Below, in pieces: positions 1 to 6,988 of a DNA stretch of 34,578 nt. The notes under the pieces are model-generated. The model worked only from the letters and a program-made list of their open reading frames with translations. It ran no database searches and was not told the origin of the DNA. Source of the DNA: Burkholderiales bacterium. GTDB lineage: Bacteria; Pseudomonadota; Gammaproteobacteria; Burkholderiales; Burkholderiaceae_E. A program made the position numbers and the translations under genes. Position 1 is the first letter of the stretch. Each line of letters begins with the position of its first letter. The stretch is taken from positions 1 to 34,578 of the forward strand of contig JADCHE010000069.1 in NCBI GenBank assembly GCA_020248665.1. The letters are read 5' to 3'.

Positions 1-1078
1 CGAACGCCGCCCGGTTCCGGATGGCCCGGACGCGTCGCTGGTAGACCGGGAGGTCCGACAGAAGCCGGCCGATCGCCGCCGGCAGCGACCTCACGTCCGG
101 CACCACCACGCCGGCGCCGAGCGTCTCGACGAGCTCGGTGTTGTAGCGCTCCTGCGGCATCGTGAGGGCGTTGCGGAAGGTCGCGACCGGCAGCCCGCAG
201 TGCCAGGCTTCGCTGATCGCGCCCGGGCCGGGCTTGCCGACGAAGACGTCGCACAGCCGCATGTAGCGGGGCACGTCGGGCGTGAAGCCGAGCGCGGCAT
301 GGGGTGCGCTGCGGCGCAGCGTGGCCAGCTTGCGGCGCAGCGCGTCGTTGTGGCCGCACAGCAGCAGCAGCTGCGTCTCGTCCAGCGCCTCGGCGACGCG
401 CAGCATGCCGGTCGAGCCCTGTCCGCCGAACATCATGATGGCGGTCGGCCGGTCGGGATCGAGCCCGAGGGCACCGAGGTCCGCGCCGCGGTCGGCCGGA
501 GACGGCTGGTAGAACTGGCGTCGCAGGATCATGCCGCCGACGGCGTGGATGCGCGCGTCGGGCAGCCCCGCGGCCCGGGCCTGCTCGACGGCCCGCGGCG
601 TGCCGCATACGACGTGCTGGGCGGCGCCCGGCTCGATCCAGAAGCTCGGCGGGTGATCCGCGAAGTCGGTCATCACCGTGACGAACGGCACGTCCGGGCA
701 GGCGCGCGCCACCGCGTCGGCCATCGCCCGGTTGAAGTTCGGCACGAGCGAAACGACCAGGTCCGGGCGGGTCGCGTGCCAGTGCGCGGCGAGCCGTTCG
801 ACCAGCCGCGAATGCCCGGCCCGGATCATCGCCTGCAGGATGCGCAGCTCCGAGCCGAAGCCGAACGTCCAGCCCCGCGAGAGACGCCGGTTGTACACGT
901 CCTCGGGGGCCATGCCCGACAGCCGGCGAAAGACATCTCGCGGGTCGAGGACGTGCATCAGCTGCACCGGCCTGACCGCCCAGGGGCGACGCTGCGCGAC
1001 CGCCAGGTCCCTCAGGGCCGTAGCCGCGGCGCGATGGCCGCCGCCCGCGTCGAAGTAGACCAGATCGATCTTGATCAT
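1..1078 (-). CDS. MGDG-synthase-like glycosyltransferase (GT28 family), 3' end outside window
   Basis: The open frame runs from ATG 1076-1078 off the left edge, giving 359 residues without a stop. The product begins MIKIDLVYFDAGGGHRAAA, the glycine-rich N-terminal motif of the MGDG synthase/processive diacylglycerol glucosyltransferase family. The C-terminal half has the nucleotide-sugar half-domain signature FVGKPGPGAISEAWHCGLPV and then a MPQERYN stretch, as in MurG-like GT28 enzymes. Family members transfer a sugar from UDP- or GDP-sugar to a lipid at the cytoplasmic face of the membrane. Acceptor and donor cannot be told from sequence. No clear ribosome binding site precedes the ATG, but the start fits the family's N terminus. 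The gene diverges from the ppk2-phoU-arsC genes, and the spacer has 11-bp GTCA repeats in its own orientation. A role in phosphate-free glycolipid synthesis is therefore plausible but inferred. Confidence 0.8.
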   Translation of the reverse strand, partial: MIKIDLVYFDAGGGHRAAATALRDLAVAQRRPWAVRPVQLMHVLDPRDVFRRLSGMAPEDVYNRRLSRGWTFGFGSELRILQAMIRAGHSRLVERLAAHWHATRPDLVVSLVPNFNRAMADAVARACPDVPFVTVMTDFADHPPSFWIEPGAAQHVVCGTPRAVEQARAAGLPDARIHAVGGMILRRQFYQPSPADRGADLGALGLDPDRPTAIMMFGGQGSTGMLRVAEALDETQLLLLCGHNDALRRKLATLRRSAPHAALGFTPDVPRYMRLCDVFVGKPGPGAISEAWHCGLPVATFRNALTMPQERYNTELVETLGAGVVVPDVRSLPAAIGRLLSDLPVYQRRVRAIRNRAAF

Positions 1079-1099
1079 GCTGCCCGCGGAGGCTGCACG

Positions 1100-1143
1100 C
1101 AAGGCATGACGAGGTCTTGACGGCGAGACGTCGGAACGATGAC
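1100..1143 (-). promoter_or_regulatory. candidate Pho box upstream of the glycosyltransferase gene
   Basis: Read on the minus strand this stretch divides into four contiguous 11-mers: GTCATCGTTCC, GACGTCTCGCC, GTCAAGACCTC and GTCATGCCTTG. Three of the four begin with GTCA, and the last two form an adjacent pair. PhoB boxes are direct GTCA(T/C)-type repeats with an 11-bp period. The element ends 21 bp before the ATG, which is close for a promoter with a leader, and no good -10 hexamer is visible. The call rests on the repeat register only. Confidence 0.4.
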
Positions 1144-1191
1144 GTGTCGCGGACGCCGCACCGCGGACCGGGCCGCGGCACGTGGGGTCCG

Positions 1192-1224
1192 GTCATCGCA
1201 GCGTCATCGCGAGGTCACCGTGAC
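1192..1224 (+). promoter_or_regulatory. candidate Pho box upstream of ppk2-phoU-arsC
   Basis: Three contiguous 11-bp direct repeats are present: GTCATCGCAGC, GTCATCGCGAG and GTCACCGTGAC. This is the periodicity and core (GTCAT/GTCAC) of PhoB-binding boxes. It lies 32 bp before ATG 1257 and 80 bp before the in-frame ATG 1305. A weak -10-like TGTAAC lies at 1242-1247, which would favour the ATG at 1305 as the real start of the downstream gene. PhoB control is inferred from the repeat register and from the phosphate-related genes on both sides. Confidence 0.5.
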
Positions 1225-1256
1225 CCGCAGGGTGCTGCGGCTGTAACCGGCGTGTC

Positions 1257-2030
1257 ATGAAACCGCCGGATCATCCGGTCGCCGGTCTGCCCCTTCGGAT
1301 CCACATGGCCCGTCCCGATATCGAGCTCGACATCGGCGAAGTCGTTCGCCGCCTGGAGGTCGACCCCGTCGATGCCTACGACGAGGAGTACGAACTCGAG
1401 TTCGAGGACCGACACCTCGACCGCGCCGTCGAACGGTCCGACGCCGACGAGGCCGCCTTCCGGCTGCAGCGCCGCGCCTGTTCATCGGGGCTGTTCCGCC
1501 CGCAGTCCGAGCTGGTGAAGCTTCAGGACTGGATCGCGCACACCGGCGAGAAGGTCGTCATCGTCTTCGAGGGGCGCGACGCGGCCGGCGGGATGGGCCT
1601 GTTCGACCGCAGCGGGTACGACCGCGCCGGCGTCGAGCGCATGATCGTGCGTTCCGGCATCCGCCTGATCAAGTACTGGTTCGCGATCCCGGACGAGGAG
1701 CAGGACGTGCGCTTCCTCGGCCGCATCCACGATCCGCTGAAGCAGTCGACGCTCGGCCCGATGGACCTCGAGAGCCGGCGGCGCTCGGAGGACCACACGC
1801 GCGCCAAGGAGGCGATGCTCGAGCGGACCCACATCGCCGAGGCGCCGTGGTGGGTCGTGGCCGCGGACGACAAGAAGCGAGCCCGGCTGAACTGCAACGC
1901 CCACCTGCTGACCCTGATGCCCTATCGCGAGGTCGTCCGTCCCCATGTCGAGCTGCCGCAGCGCATGCGACATCCCGACTACTCTCGGCGCCCGACGTCC
2001 GCGGAGTCGTTCGTGCCGGAACGCCACTAG
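1257..2030 (+). CDS. ppk2: PPK2-family polyphosphate kinase, internally deleted and probably inactive
   Basis: The N-terminal half (ELVKLQDWIAHTGEKVVIVFEGRDAAG) and the C-terminal half (RSGIRLIKYWF, RIHDPLKQ, PMDLESRRR, APWWVVAADDKKRARLNC) are clear PPK2 sequence. PPK2 enzymes move phosphate between polyphosphate and nucleoside di- or monophosphates. The Walker A loop, normally GRDAAGKGG, reads GRDAAGGMG at residues 106-114 and is followed directly by LFDRSGYDRAGVE, so the lysine and about 45 residues of the usual core are missing. About 20 more residues are missing at VER-MIVRSGI (residues 126-135), and the usual DRSWYNR reads DRSGYDR. Both gaps keep the frame, giving 257 residues. These family comparisons are from memory. 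The start is ATG 1257, with ATG 1305 (MARPDIELD) an alternative. The phoU gene follows after 20 bp. It could be a decayed gene, a non-catalytic homologue or an assembly fault. Confidence 0.8.
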   Translation: MKPPDHPVAGLPLRIHMARPDIELDIGEVVRRLEVDPVDAYDEEYELEFEDRHLDRAVERSDADEAAFRLQRRACSSGLFRPQSELVKLQDWIAHTGEKVVIVFEGRDAAGGMGLFDRSGYDRAGVERMIVRSGIRLIKYWFAIPDEEQDVRFLGRIHDPLKQSTLGPMDLESRRRSEDHTRAKEAMLERTHIAEAPWWVVAADDKKRARLNCNAHLLTLMPYREVVRPHVELPQRMRHPDYSRRPTSAESFVPERH

Positions 2031-2050
2031 GTCGCGCCCGGAACCGCCGC

Positions 2051-2743
2051 ATGCCGGGACGTCTGCACACGCTGGTGTCGTTCGACACGGACATCTTCAC
2101 GCTGCGCACCGGCGTGCTCGCGATGACCGAGCTCGCCGACCGCCAGTTCCGTGACGCGATCGACGCGCTGTGGCGACGCGACCTCGCCCTTGCGGCGGAC
2201 GTTCTCGCGGGCGAGCGCGAGGTCAACGCGATGCACCTTGCCCTCGACGAGGCCTGCGCGCGCGTGATCGCCCGGCACCAGCCGACGGCGGTGGACCTGC
2301 GTGAGGTGGTGGGGGTCCTCCACTCGATCGGCGATCTCGAGCGGATCGGGGACGAGGCGAAGAAGATCGCGAGCAAGGTGCCACGGCTGGGCAACCTGGA
2401 CGAGGGGCGCGTCGAGCGGGTCGCCGCGCTCGCCCAGATGGCGTCGACCATGATCCAGCGCGCGGGCGATGCGTATCGGCAGCGCGACCCGTCGATCGCG
2501 TCCTTGCTGCACATGCTGGACGACCGGGTCGACGCGGAGCGCGACCGGCTGATCGAGGACCTGACGCGGGACATCGAACGGGGTGCGGCGTCGGCCGATG
2601 CGGCGTCGACCGAGTCGCTGCTCGACATGGTGCTGATCGTCCAGTCGATCGAGCGCGTCGCGGACCACGCCGAGGACCTCGCCGAGTACGTGGTCGCGAT
2701 CGCAGTCGGGGTCGACGCGCGGCACGGCAACCTGCCACCATGA
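2051..2743 (+). CDS. phoU: PhoU-family phosphate regulator
   Basis: The 230-residue product matches the PhoU layout of two three-helix bundles. It begins HTLVSFDTDIFTLRTGVLAM and carries the repeated acidic metal-binding helices DLERIGDEAKKIA (from residue 95) and SIERVADHAEDLAE (from residue 199). PhoU proteins restrain phosphate import by Pst-type or other transporters and signal phosphate status to PhoR. The open frame extends further upstream inside ppk2, but ATG 2051 gives the family N terminus and lies just after the ppk2 stop. No pst genes, phoB or phoR are in the window. The gene stands between ppk2 and arsC, with only 18 bp to arsC, so the three are probably co-transcribed. In this setting it may limit phosphate/arsenate entry, which is inference. 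Confidence 0.88.
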   Translation: MPGRLHTLVSFDTDIFTLRTGVLAMTELADRQFRDAIDALWRRDLALAADVLAGEREVNAMHLALDEACARVIARHQPTAVDLREVVGVLHSIGDLERIGDEAKKIASKVPRLGNLDEGRVERVAALAQMASTMIQRAGDAYRQRDPSIASLLHMLDDRVDAERDRLIEDLTRDIERGAASADAASTESLLDMVLIVQSIERVADHAEDLAEYVVAIAVGVDARHGNLPP

Positions 2744-2761
2744 TGACAAGAAGGCGCCTCC

Positions 2762-3253
2762 ATGACTGATGTCCGCAACGTGCTGTTCATCTGCACCGGG
2801 AACTCCGCCCGGTCCATCATCGCCGAGGGCATGCTGAACGCGATGGGCGCCGGACGCTTTCAGGCGTACTCGGCCGGCAGCCATCCGAAGGGCGCCGTCC
2901 ATCCCCTCGCGCTGCGCCAGCTCGAGCGCATGCACATCCCGACCGACGGCTTCCGCAGCAAGGCCTGGGGCGAGTTCGCGGTGCCTGGCGCACCCCGGAT
3001 GGACTTCGTCTTCACGGTCTGCGACCAGGCGGCGGGCGAAGTCTGCCCGGTATGGCCGGGCCAGCCGATGACCGCGCACTGGGGCATGCCCGACCCGGCG
3101 GCGCTCGAGGGGACGGAGGCGATCCGGGACAAGGCCTTCGTCGACGCGGCGTCCACCATGAAGCGCCGGCTCGAGCTGTTCCTGTCCCTGCCGATCGACA
3201 AGCTCGAGCGGCTGGCGATCCAGAAGCAGGTGAGGGACATCGGGACGCGTTGA
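2762..3253 (+). CDS. arsC: arsenate reductase, low-molecular-weight phosphatase fold
   Basis: The 163-residue protein begins NVLFICTGNSARS, the CX5R phosphate loop of the low-molecular-weight tyrosine phosphatase/ArsC family, with nucleophile Cys11 and Arg17. It also has HWGMPDPA, the conserved acidic loop. The family reduces arsenate to arsenite in the cytoplasm using thioredoxin or glutaredoxin. The further cysteines at FTVCDQAAGEVC fit the family's redox relay. The next gene, an aquaporin, starts two bases after its stop, as in ars operons where arsenite leaves through AqpS. No arsR, arsB, acr3 or arsH is nearby. A role as a protein phosphatase is a less likely alternative. Confidence 0.88.
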   Translation: MTDVRNVLFICTGNSARSIIAEGMLNAMGAGRFQAYSAGSHPKGAVHPLALRQLERMHIPTDGFRSKAWGEFAVPGAPRMDFVFTVCDQAAGEVCPVWPGQPMTAHWGMPDPAALEGTEAIRDKAFVDAASTMKRRLELFLSLPIDKLERLAIQKQVRDIGTR

Positions 3254-3255
3254 CG

Positions 3256-3975
3256 ATGAACGAGACCGCGCGCAGGCTGCTCGGCGAGACGCTGGGCACG
3301 ATGCTGCTGCTTGCCGTCGTCATCGGCTCCGGGATCATGGCCGAACGGCTGTCGGGCGGCAACGTGGCGGTCGCGCTGCTCGCCAACACGCTCGCGACCG
3401 TCGGCGGCCTCTACGTTCTCATCGAGGTGTTCGCGCCGGTCAGCGGCGCGCACTTCAATCCGGCCGTGTCGCTGGTCATGGCCACGCGAGGCGAGCTCGC
3501 CTGGGCGCTCGTCGTGCCCTACGTCGCCTGCCAGCTGCTGGGCGGGATGCTCGGCGCCTGGCTGTCGCACCTGATGTTCGAGCTGCCGGTGCTGCAGTGG
3601 TCGACTAAGCTGCGCACGGGCAGCGGCCAGTGGGTGGCGGAGGTCGTCGCGACCTTCGGGCTGCTGCTGGTGATCCTGCGTGCGCCGCAGGCACGCGTCG
3701 CGGCGATGGTCGCCGCCTACATCGGCGCGGCCTACTGGTTCACCGCATCGACCTCGTTCGCGAATCCGGCGGCCGTGTTCGGTCGCATGTTCAGCGACAG
3801 CTTCGCCGGCATCGCACCGGCGAGCGCGCCGGGGTTCGTGGTGGCCGAGCTGGTCGGGGCGGCGGTCGCGGTGGGGGTGCACGCGCTGCTGTCTGCGCGG
3901 ACGCGGGACGCGCCTGCGACCGACGGGCGTGTGCCGACGACCGACGAGTCAGTGGGCGCGAGGCGCACCGCCTGA
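3256..3975 (+). CDS. aqpS: aquaporin, AqpS-type arsenite channel
   Basis: This 239-residue membrane protein of the MIP family has two NPA motifs, HFNPAVS (NPA at residues 68-70) and SFANPAAVFGR (NPA at 170-172). They lie in the expected half-helix positions among six membrane segments. The conserved arginine follows the second NPA. It starts at ATG 3256, two bases after the arsC stop, so the two are almost certainly translated from one message. In rhizobia, AqpS next to arsC lets arsenite formed inside the cell run out down its gradient, replacing a pump; I infer the same here. Water or glycerol transport is the general alternative, and the linkage to arsC supports the arsenic role. The C-terminal 25 residues are polar and look disordered. 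Confidence 0.85.
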   Translation: MNETARRLLGETLGTMLLLAVVIGSGIMAERLSGGNVAVALLANTLATVGGLYVLIEVFAPVSGAHFNPAVSLVMATRGELAWALVVPYVACQLLGGMLGAWLSHLMFELPVLQWSTKLRTGSGQWVAEVVATFGLLLVILRAPQARVAAMVAAYIGAAYWFTASTSFANPAAVFGRMFSDSFAGIAPASAPGFVVAELVGAAVAVGVHALLSARTRDAPATDGRVPTTDESVGARRTA

Positions 3976-4280
3976 AGCCGCCGCGGGTCGACCGGCCCGT
4001 CCGGCGCGGCGGAGCTGGACGCCCCGCTCGAGCGCCTGCTCGAGCGGATGGCGCGGCGGCTGCGGGTGCGGGTGCGGGTGCGTTCCGGGAACGGTCGGCA
4101 GGTCCGCGTCATGCCGGATCGGCGGTCGGGCAGACGACGCCCGGATGCTGCGGATCGGAGTCGGCCGGGTCGGACGCGTCGCGATAGACTCCCTTGATGA
4201 CACGCGCTGCCCGTCGGTTCCGGACGTGATCGACCTCCACTCCGCGTCGTCGAGATGATGCCTCGCGATCGGATCCTCCC
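3976..4280. other. 305-bp spacer between aqpS and the FAH-family gene
   Basis: The spacer holds the hairpin at 4024-4047 and a short tandem repeat, three copies of GGGTGC at 4064-4081. A possible -10 hexamer TAGACT lies at 4185-4190 in the sequence GCGATAGACTCCC, but no convincing -35 hexamer goes with it. No coding frame with family similarity was found on either strand. The candidate promoter would give a leader of roughly 85 bases for the next gene. Confidence 0.4.
4024..4047 (+). terminator. strong hairpin after the arsC-aqpS genes
   Basis: CCGCTCGAGC (4024-4033) and GCTCGAGCGG (4038-4047) form a perfect 10-bp stem around a 4-base GCCT loop, 48 bp after the aqpS stop. No T-run follows, as is common in GC-rich genomes. 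It is a likely transcription end, or at least an mRNA-stabilising structure. Confidence 0.55.
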
Positions 4281-5093
4281 GTGACCTTCGCGCTCGCGAC
4301 GCTGCGGATCGACGGCGTGCCGGTCCCGGTGATCGAGGTGGACGGCCGGCACGTCCGCCTCGATGCGCTGGCGCCCGACCTGCTCGCGCCCCGGTCCGAC
4401 CGGGGCCTGATGAACCTGTTCGACGACTGGCCCGGCGCCGAGCGGCGGCTCCTCGAGGCCGCCGCTCGCGTGCCGACCGCCACACGGGGTGTCGTCATGC
4501 CGGTGTTCTTCCTGAAGCCGCCGACGACGACGCTCGTCGGCTGCGGGCCGGTCCGCTTCCCGGTGCAGTCGTCGAAGTTCGACTGGGAGATCGAACTCGC
4601 GGTGATCTTCGGGCGTCGCATGCGCCGCGTGTCGCAGGCCGAGGCGCTCGCGGGCGTGGCCGGCTATGCCGTCGGCATCGACCTGTCCGCGCGCGACTGG
4701 CAGATGAATCCGCGCCATCCGTGGAAGTTCGACCTGTTCACCGGCAAGGCCTTCGACGACGCCTGTCCGCTCGGACCGAAGATCGTGCCCGCACGGTTCG
4801 TCGACACGCGGGACCTGCGGTTGACCCTGACCGTCAACGGCGAGACGAAGCAGGACGCGTCCTCGAGCGACATGATCTGGTCGGTGGCCGAGCAGGCGTC
4901 GATGCTGTCGGAGTTCGTCACGATCGAGCCCGGTGACGTGCTCCTCACCGGCACGCCGGCCGGCGTCGGGATGGCGAGCGGGACCTACCTGGAGGTCGGC
5001 GACCGCATCGAGGCGAGCATCACCGGCCTCGGCACGATGCGCGTGGTGGTCGTGCCCGACTCGCCGTCTTCCGGAACGCCGAAACCGGGCTGA
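4281..5093 (+). CDS. fumarylacetoacetate hydrolase (FAH) family protein
   Basis: The 270-residue product has the FAH fold signature: KFDWEIELAVIFG with metal ligands Glu103 and Glu105, VGIDLSARDWQ with Asp134, FTGKAFDDACPLGP, and the terminal TGTPAGVGM loop. Members cleave C-C bonds or decarboxylate small beta-keto or 2-oxo acids, often in aromatic degradation, using a bound divalent metal. The exact substrate cannot be predicted. The start is GTG 4281, as no ATG fits the N terminus. It is followed 92 bp later by a GMC oxidoreductase on the same strand, so the two may serve one catabolic route. Alternatives within the family are fumarylpyruvate hydrolase, oxaloacetate decarboxylase and 2-hydroxyhepta-2,4-diene-1,7-dioate isomerase. 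Confidence 0.8.
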   Translation: MTFALATLRIDGVPVPVIEVDGRHVRLDALAPDLLAPRSDRGLMNLFDDWPGAERRLLEAAARVPTATRGVVMPVFFLKPPTTTLVGCGPVRFPVQSSKFDWEIELAVIFGRRMRRVSQAEALAGVAGYAVGIDLSARDWQMNPRHPWKFDLFTGKAFDDACPLGPKIVPARFVDTRDLRLTLTVNGETKQDASSSDMIWSVAEQASMLSEFVTIEPGDVLLTGTPAGVGMASGTYLEVGDRIEASITGLGTMRVVVVPDSPSSGTPKPG

Positions 5094-5185
5094 TCGTGGC
5101 CGAGGTCCGTCGCGACGGGTGAAGATCCACGCGACGCCGATGCCCCGCCCGGCGCGGCGGGGCCGCCCCGCGAGGAGAGAACCGC

Positions 5186-6925
5186 ATGACGACGCCGTCG
5201 CACGCATACGATTTCGTGATCGTCGGGGCCGGCGCCACGGGGTGCATCGTCGCGGCACGGCTCTCGGAGGACCCCGGCGTCCGCGTGCTGCTGGTCGAGG
5301 CGGGCGAGGACGTGCCGCCCGGGCGCGAGCCCGAGCCGATCGCCGACCCGTTCCCGTGGGCCTGGTGTGTGCCGCGCTACATCTGGCCCGGGCTCGTCGT
5401 CGCGATCGGCGCCGACCGTGGCGACGGCCGGGGGCGCTTCTCGCGTCCGTGGGTCCAGGGGCGAGTGGTCGGCGGCGGCTCGAGCGTCAATGGCATGCTC
5501 GCCCAGCGCGGGGCGCCGAGCGACTTCGACGAGTGGGTCGCCGCGGGTGCCGAGGGCTGGTCCTGGGACGAGGTCCTGCCGTACTACTGCCGGTTCGAGA
5601 ACGATCTCGACTTCGACGGCCCGATGCACGGACGCGGCGGGCCCGTCCCGCTGCGACGACAGCCAGCAGCGCAGTGGCCCGGTTTCGTGAGCCGCTGGGC
5701 CGCGGCGCTCCGGGCCTCGGGCCTGCCTCACCTCGACGACATCCACGCCGCGCACGTCGACAGCGTGGCGCCCTCGGTGATGAACAACCTGCCCGACCGC
5801 CGCGTCGGCGCCGCCCAGGCCTACCTCGACGCGTCCGCGCGCGCCCGGCCGAACCTCACGATCCTGCCGGATGCGGTCGCGGAACGTGTGCTGCTCGACG
5901 GTCGGCGGGCGTGCGGCCTCAGGGTGCGCACCGCGACCGGAACCGTCGAGTTCGCGGCGCACGACGTCGTCGTCTGCGGGGGCGGCGTGCATTCTCCGGC
6001 GCTGCTGATGCGCTCGGGCATCGGCCCGGGCGCATCGCTGCAGGCGGCCGGCGTGCCGGTCGCGGTGGACCTTCGCGGCGTCGGGCGCGGCCTGCAGAAC
6101 CATCCCGCCTTCCATCTCGCCGTGCACCTGCCGCGCGACGCCACGCAGCCCGCTTCGCTGCGCGCCCCGTTCCATGCGATGGCGCGCTTCTCGTCGGGCC
6201 TCGACGGCTGCCCGCCGACCGACCTCGCCGCGTTCGCCGTCGCCCGCTCCGCCTGGCATCCGCTCGGCAACCGGATCGGCGCGATCAGCACCTTCGTGCA
6301 CAAGCCGTACTCGCGCGGCTGGGTGACGCTGCGCTCGCCCGACGCGGCGACGATGCCCGAGGTGGACTTCAACCTGCTGTCCGATCCGCGCGATTTCGAT
6401 CGGCTGGTGATCGGCGCTCGACGCATGCTGTCCGTGCTCGCCGACCCGTCGATGCGCGACGTGATCCACGAGGTGTTCGTGCCGACCGGCGGGCACGGGA
6501 ACGCGCTCAACACGCCTTCGACGGGCAACCGGATCAAGAGCCGGATCGCGACCGGCCTGTTCGATCTCGGGCCGGGCATGCGCAGGCGGCTCCTCGGCGA
6601 CGCGTTGATCGACCCGTCCGTGCTGCGGGCGGATCGGGGCGCGTTGGAGCGCGTGGTACGCGAGACCGCAGCCGGCGTGCACCATCCGACGGGCACGTGC
6701 CGCATCGGGGCCGCCACGGATGCCGACGCGGTCGTCGATCCGCGATGCCGGGTCCACGGCGTGGAGGGCCTGCGCGTGGCGGATGCGTCGGTGATGCCGA
6801 CGATCGTGACGGCCGGCACGCACCTGACGGCGCTGATGATCGGGGAGAAGGCGGCGGCGATGATCCGCGAGGATCGGGGCAGGGTGGCGGTGGGCACGCG
6901 TCGGCAGACGACCACGGTGTCGTGA
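5186..6925 (+). CDS. GMC-family FAD-dependent oxidoreductase
   Basis: The 579-residue protein begins YDFVIVGAGATGCIVAARL, the FAD-binding Rossmann motif of glucose-methanol-choline oxidoreductases. It has the GMC block VQGRVVGGGSSVNGMLAQRG, the second signature GGGVHSPALLMRSGIGPG, and the C-terminal HHPTGTCRIG and VTAGTHLTALMIGEKAA blocks that carry the active-site histidines. These enzymes oxidise primary alcohols or related substrates. There is no twin-arginine or Sec signal, so it is cytoplasmic or membrane-associated. ATG 5186 is preceded by a good AGGAGAG ribosome site. Substrate is unknown; choline dehydrogenase and long-chain alcohol dehydrogenase are relatives. It ends convergently with the nitroreductase gene, with a hairpin between them. 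Confidence 0.88.
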   Translation: MTTPSHAYDFVIVGAGATGCIVAARLSEDPGVRVLLVEAGEDVPPGREPEPIADPFPWAWCVPRYIWPGLVVAIGADRGDGRGRFSRPWVQGRVVGGGSSVNGMLAQRGAPSDFDEWVAAGAEGWSWDEVLPYYCRFENDLDFDGPMHGRGGPVPLRRQPAAQWPGFVSRWAAALRASGLPHLDDIHAAHVDSVAPSVMNNLPDRRVGAAQAYLDASARARPNLTILPDAVAERVLLDGRRACGLRVRTATGTVEFAAHDVVVCGGGVHSPALLMRSGIGPGASLQAAGVPVAVDLRGVGRGLQNHPAFHLAVHLPRDATQPASLRAPFHAMARFSSGLDGCPPTDLAAFAVARSAWHPLGNRIGAISTFVHKPYSRGWVTLRSPDAATMPEVDFNLLSDPRDFDRLVIGARRMLSVLADPSMRDVIHEVFVPTGGHGNALNTPSTGNRIKSRIATGLFDLGPGMRRRLLGDALIDPSVLRADRGALERVVRETAAGVHHPTGTCRIGAATDADAVVDPRCRVHGVEGLRVADASVMPTIVTAGTHLTALMIGEKAAAMIREDRGRVAVGTRRQTTTVS

Positions 6926-6940
6926 GGGGCGGTCCGGCTC

Positions 6941-6970
6941 GCCGAGCCTCCCGACGCCGGCCGGCTCGGT
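6941..6970. terminator. hairpin between convergent GMC oxidoreductase and nitroreductase genes
   Basis: GCCGAGCC (6941-6948) pairs with GGCTCGGT (6963-6970), giving seven Watson-Crick pairs plus one G:U around a 14-base loop. It lies in the 63-bp space between two gene ends that face each other, so it could act on both strands. No T-run is present. Confidence 0.4.
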
Positions 6971-6988
6971 CCGCCGACCGTGCCTCGT

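Noticed and set aside
1254-1258. A further GTCAT near the ppk2 start as part of the Pho box
   Set aside because: It is 40 bp from the last repeat, out of the 11-bp register, and overlaps the start codon.
4064-4081. Three GGGTGC copies as a functional repeat
   Set aside because: The tract is too short to set apart from chance in GC-rich DNA and has no gene or site attached.
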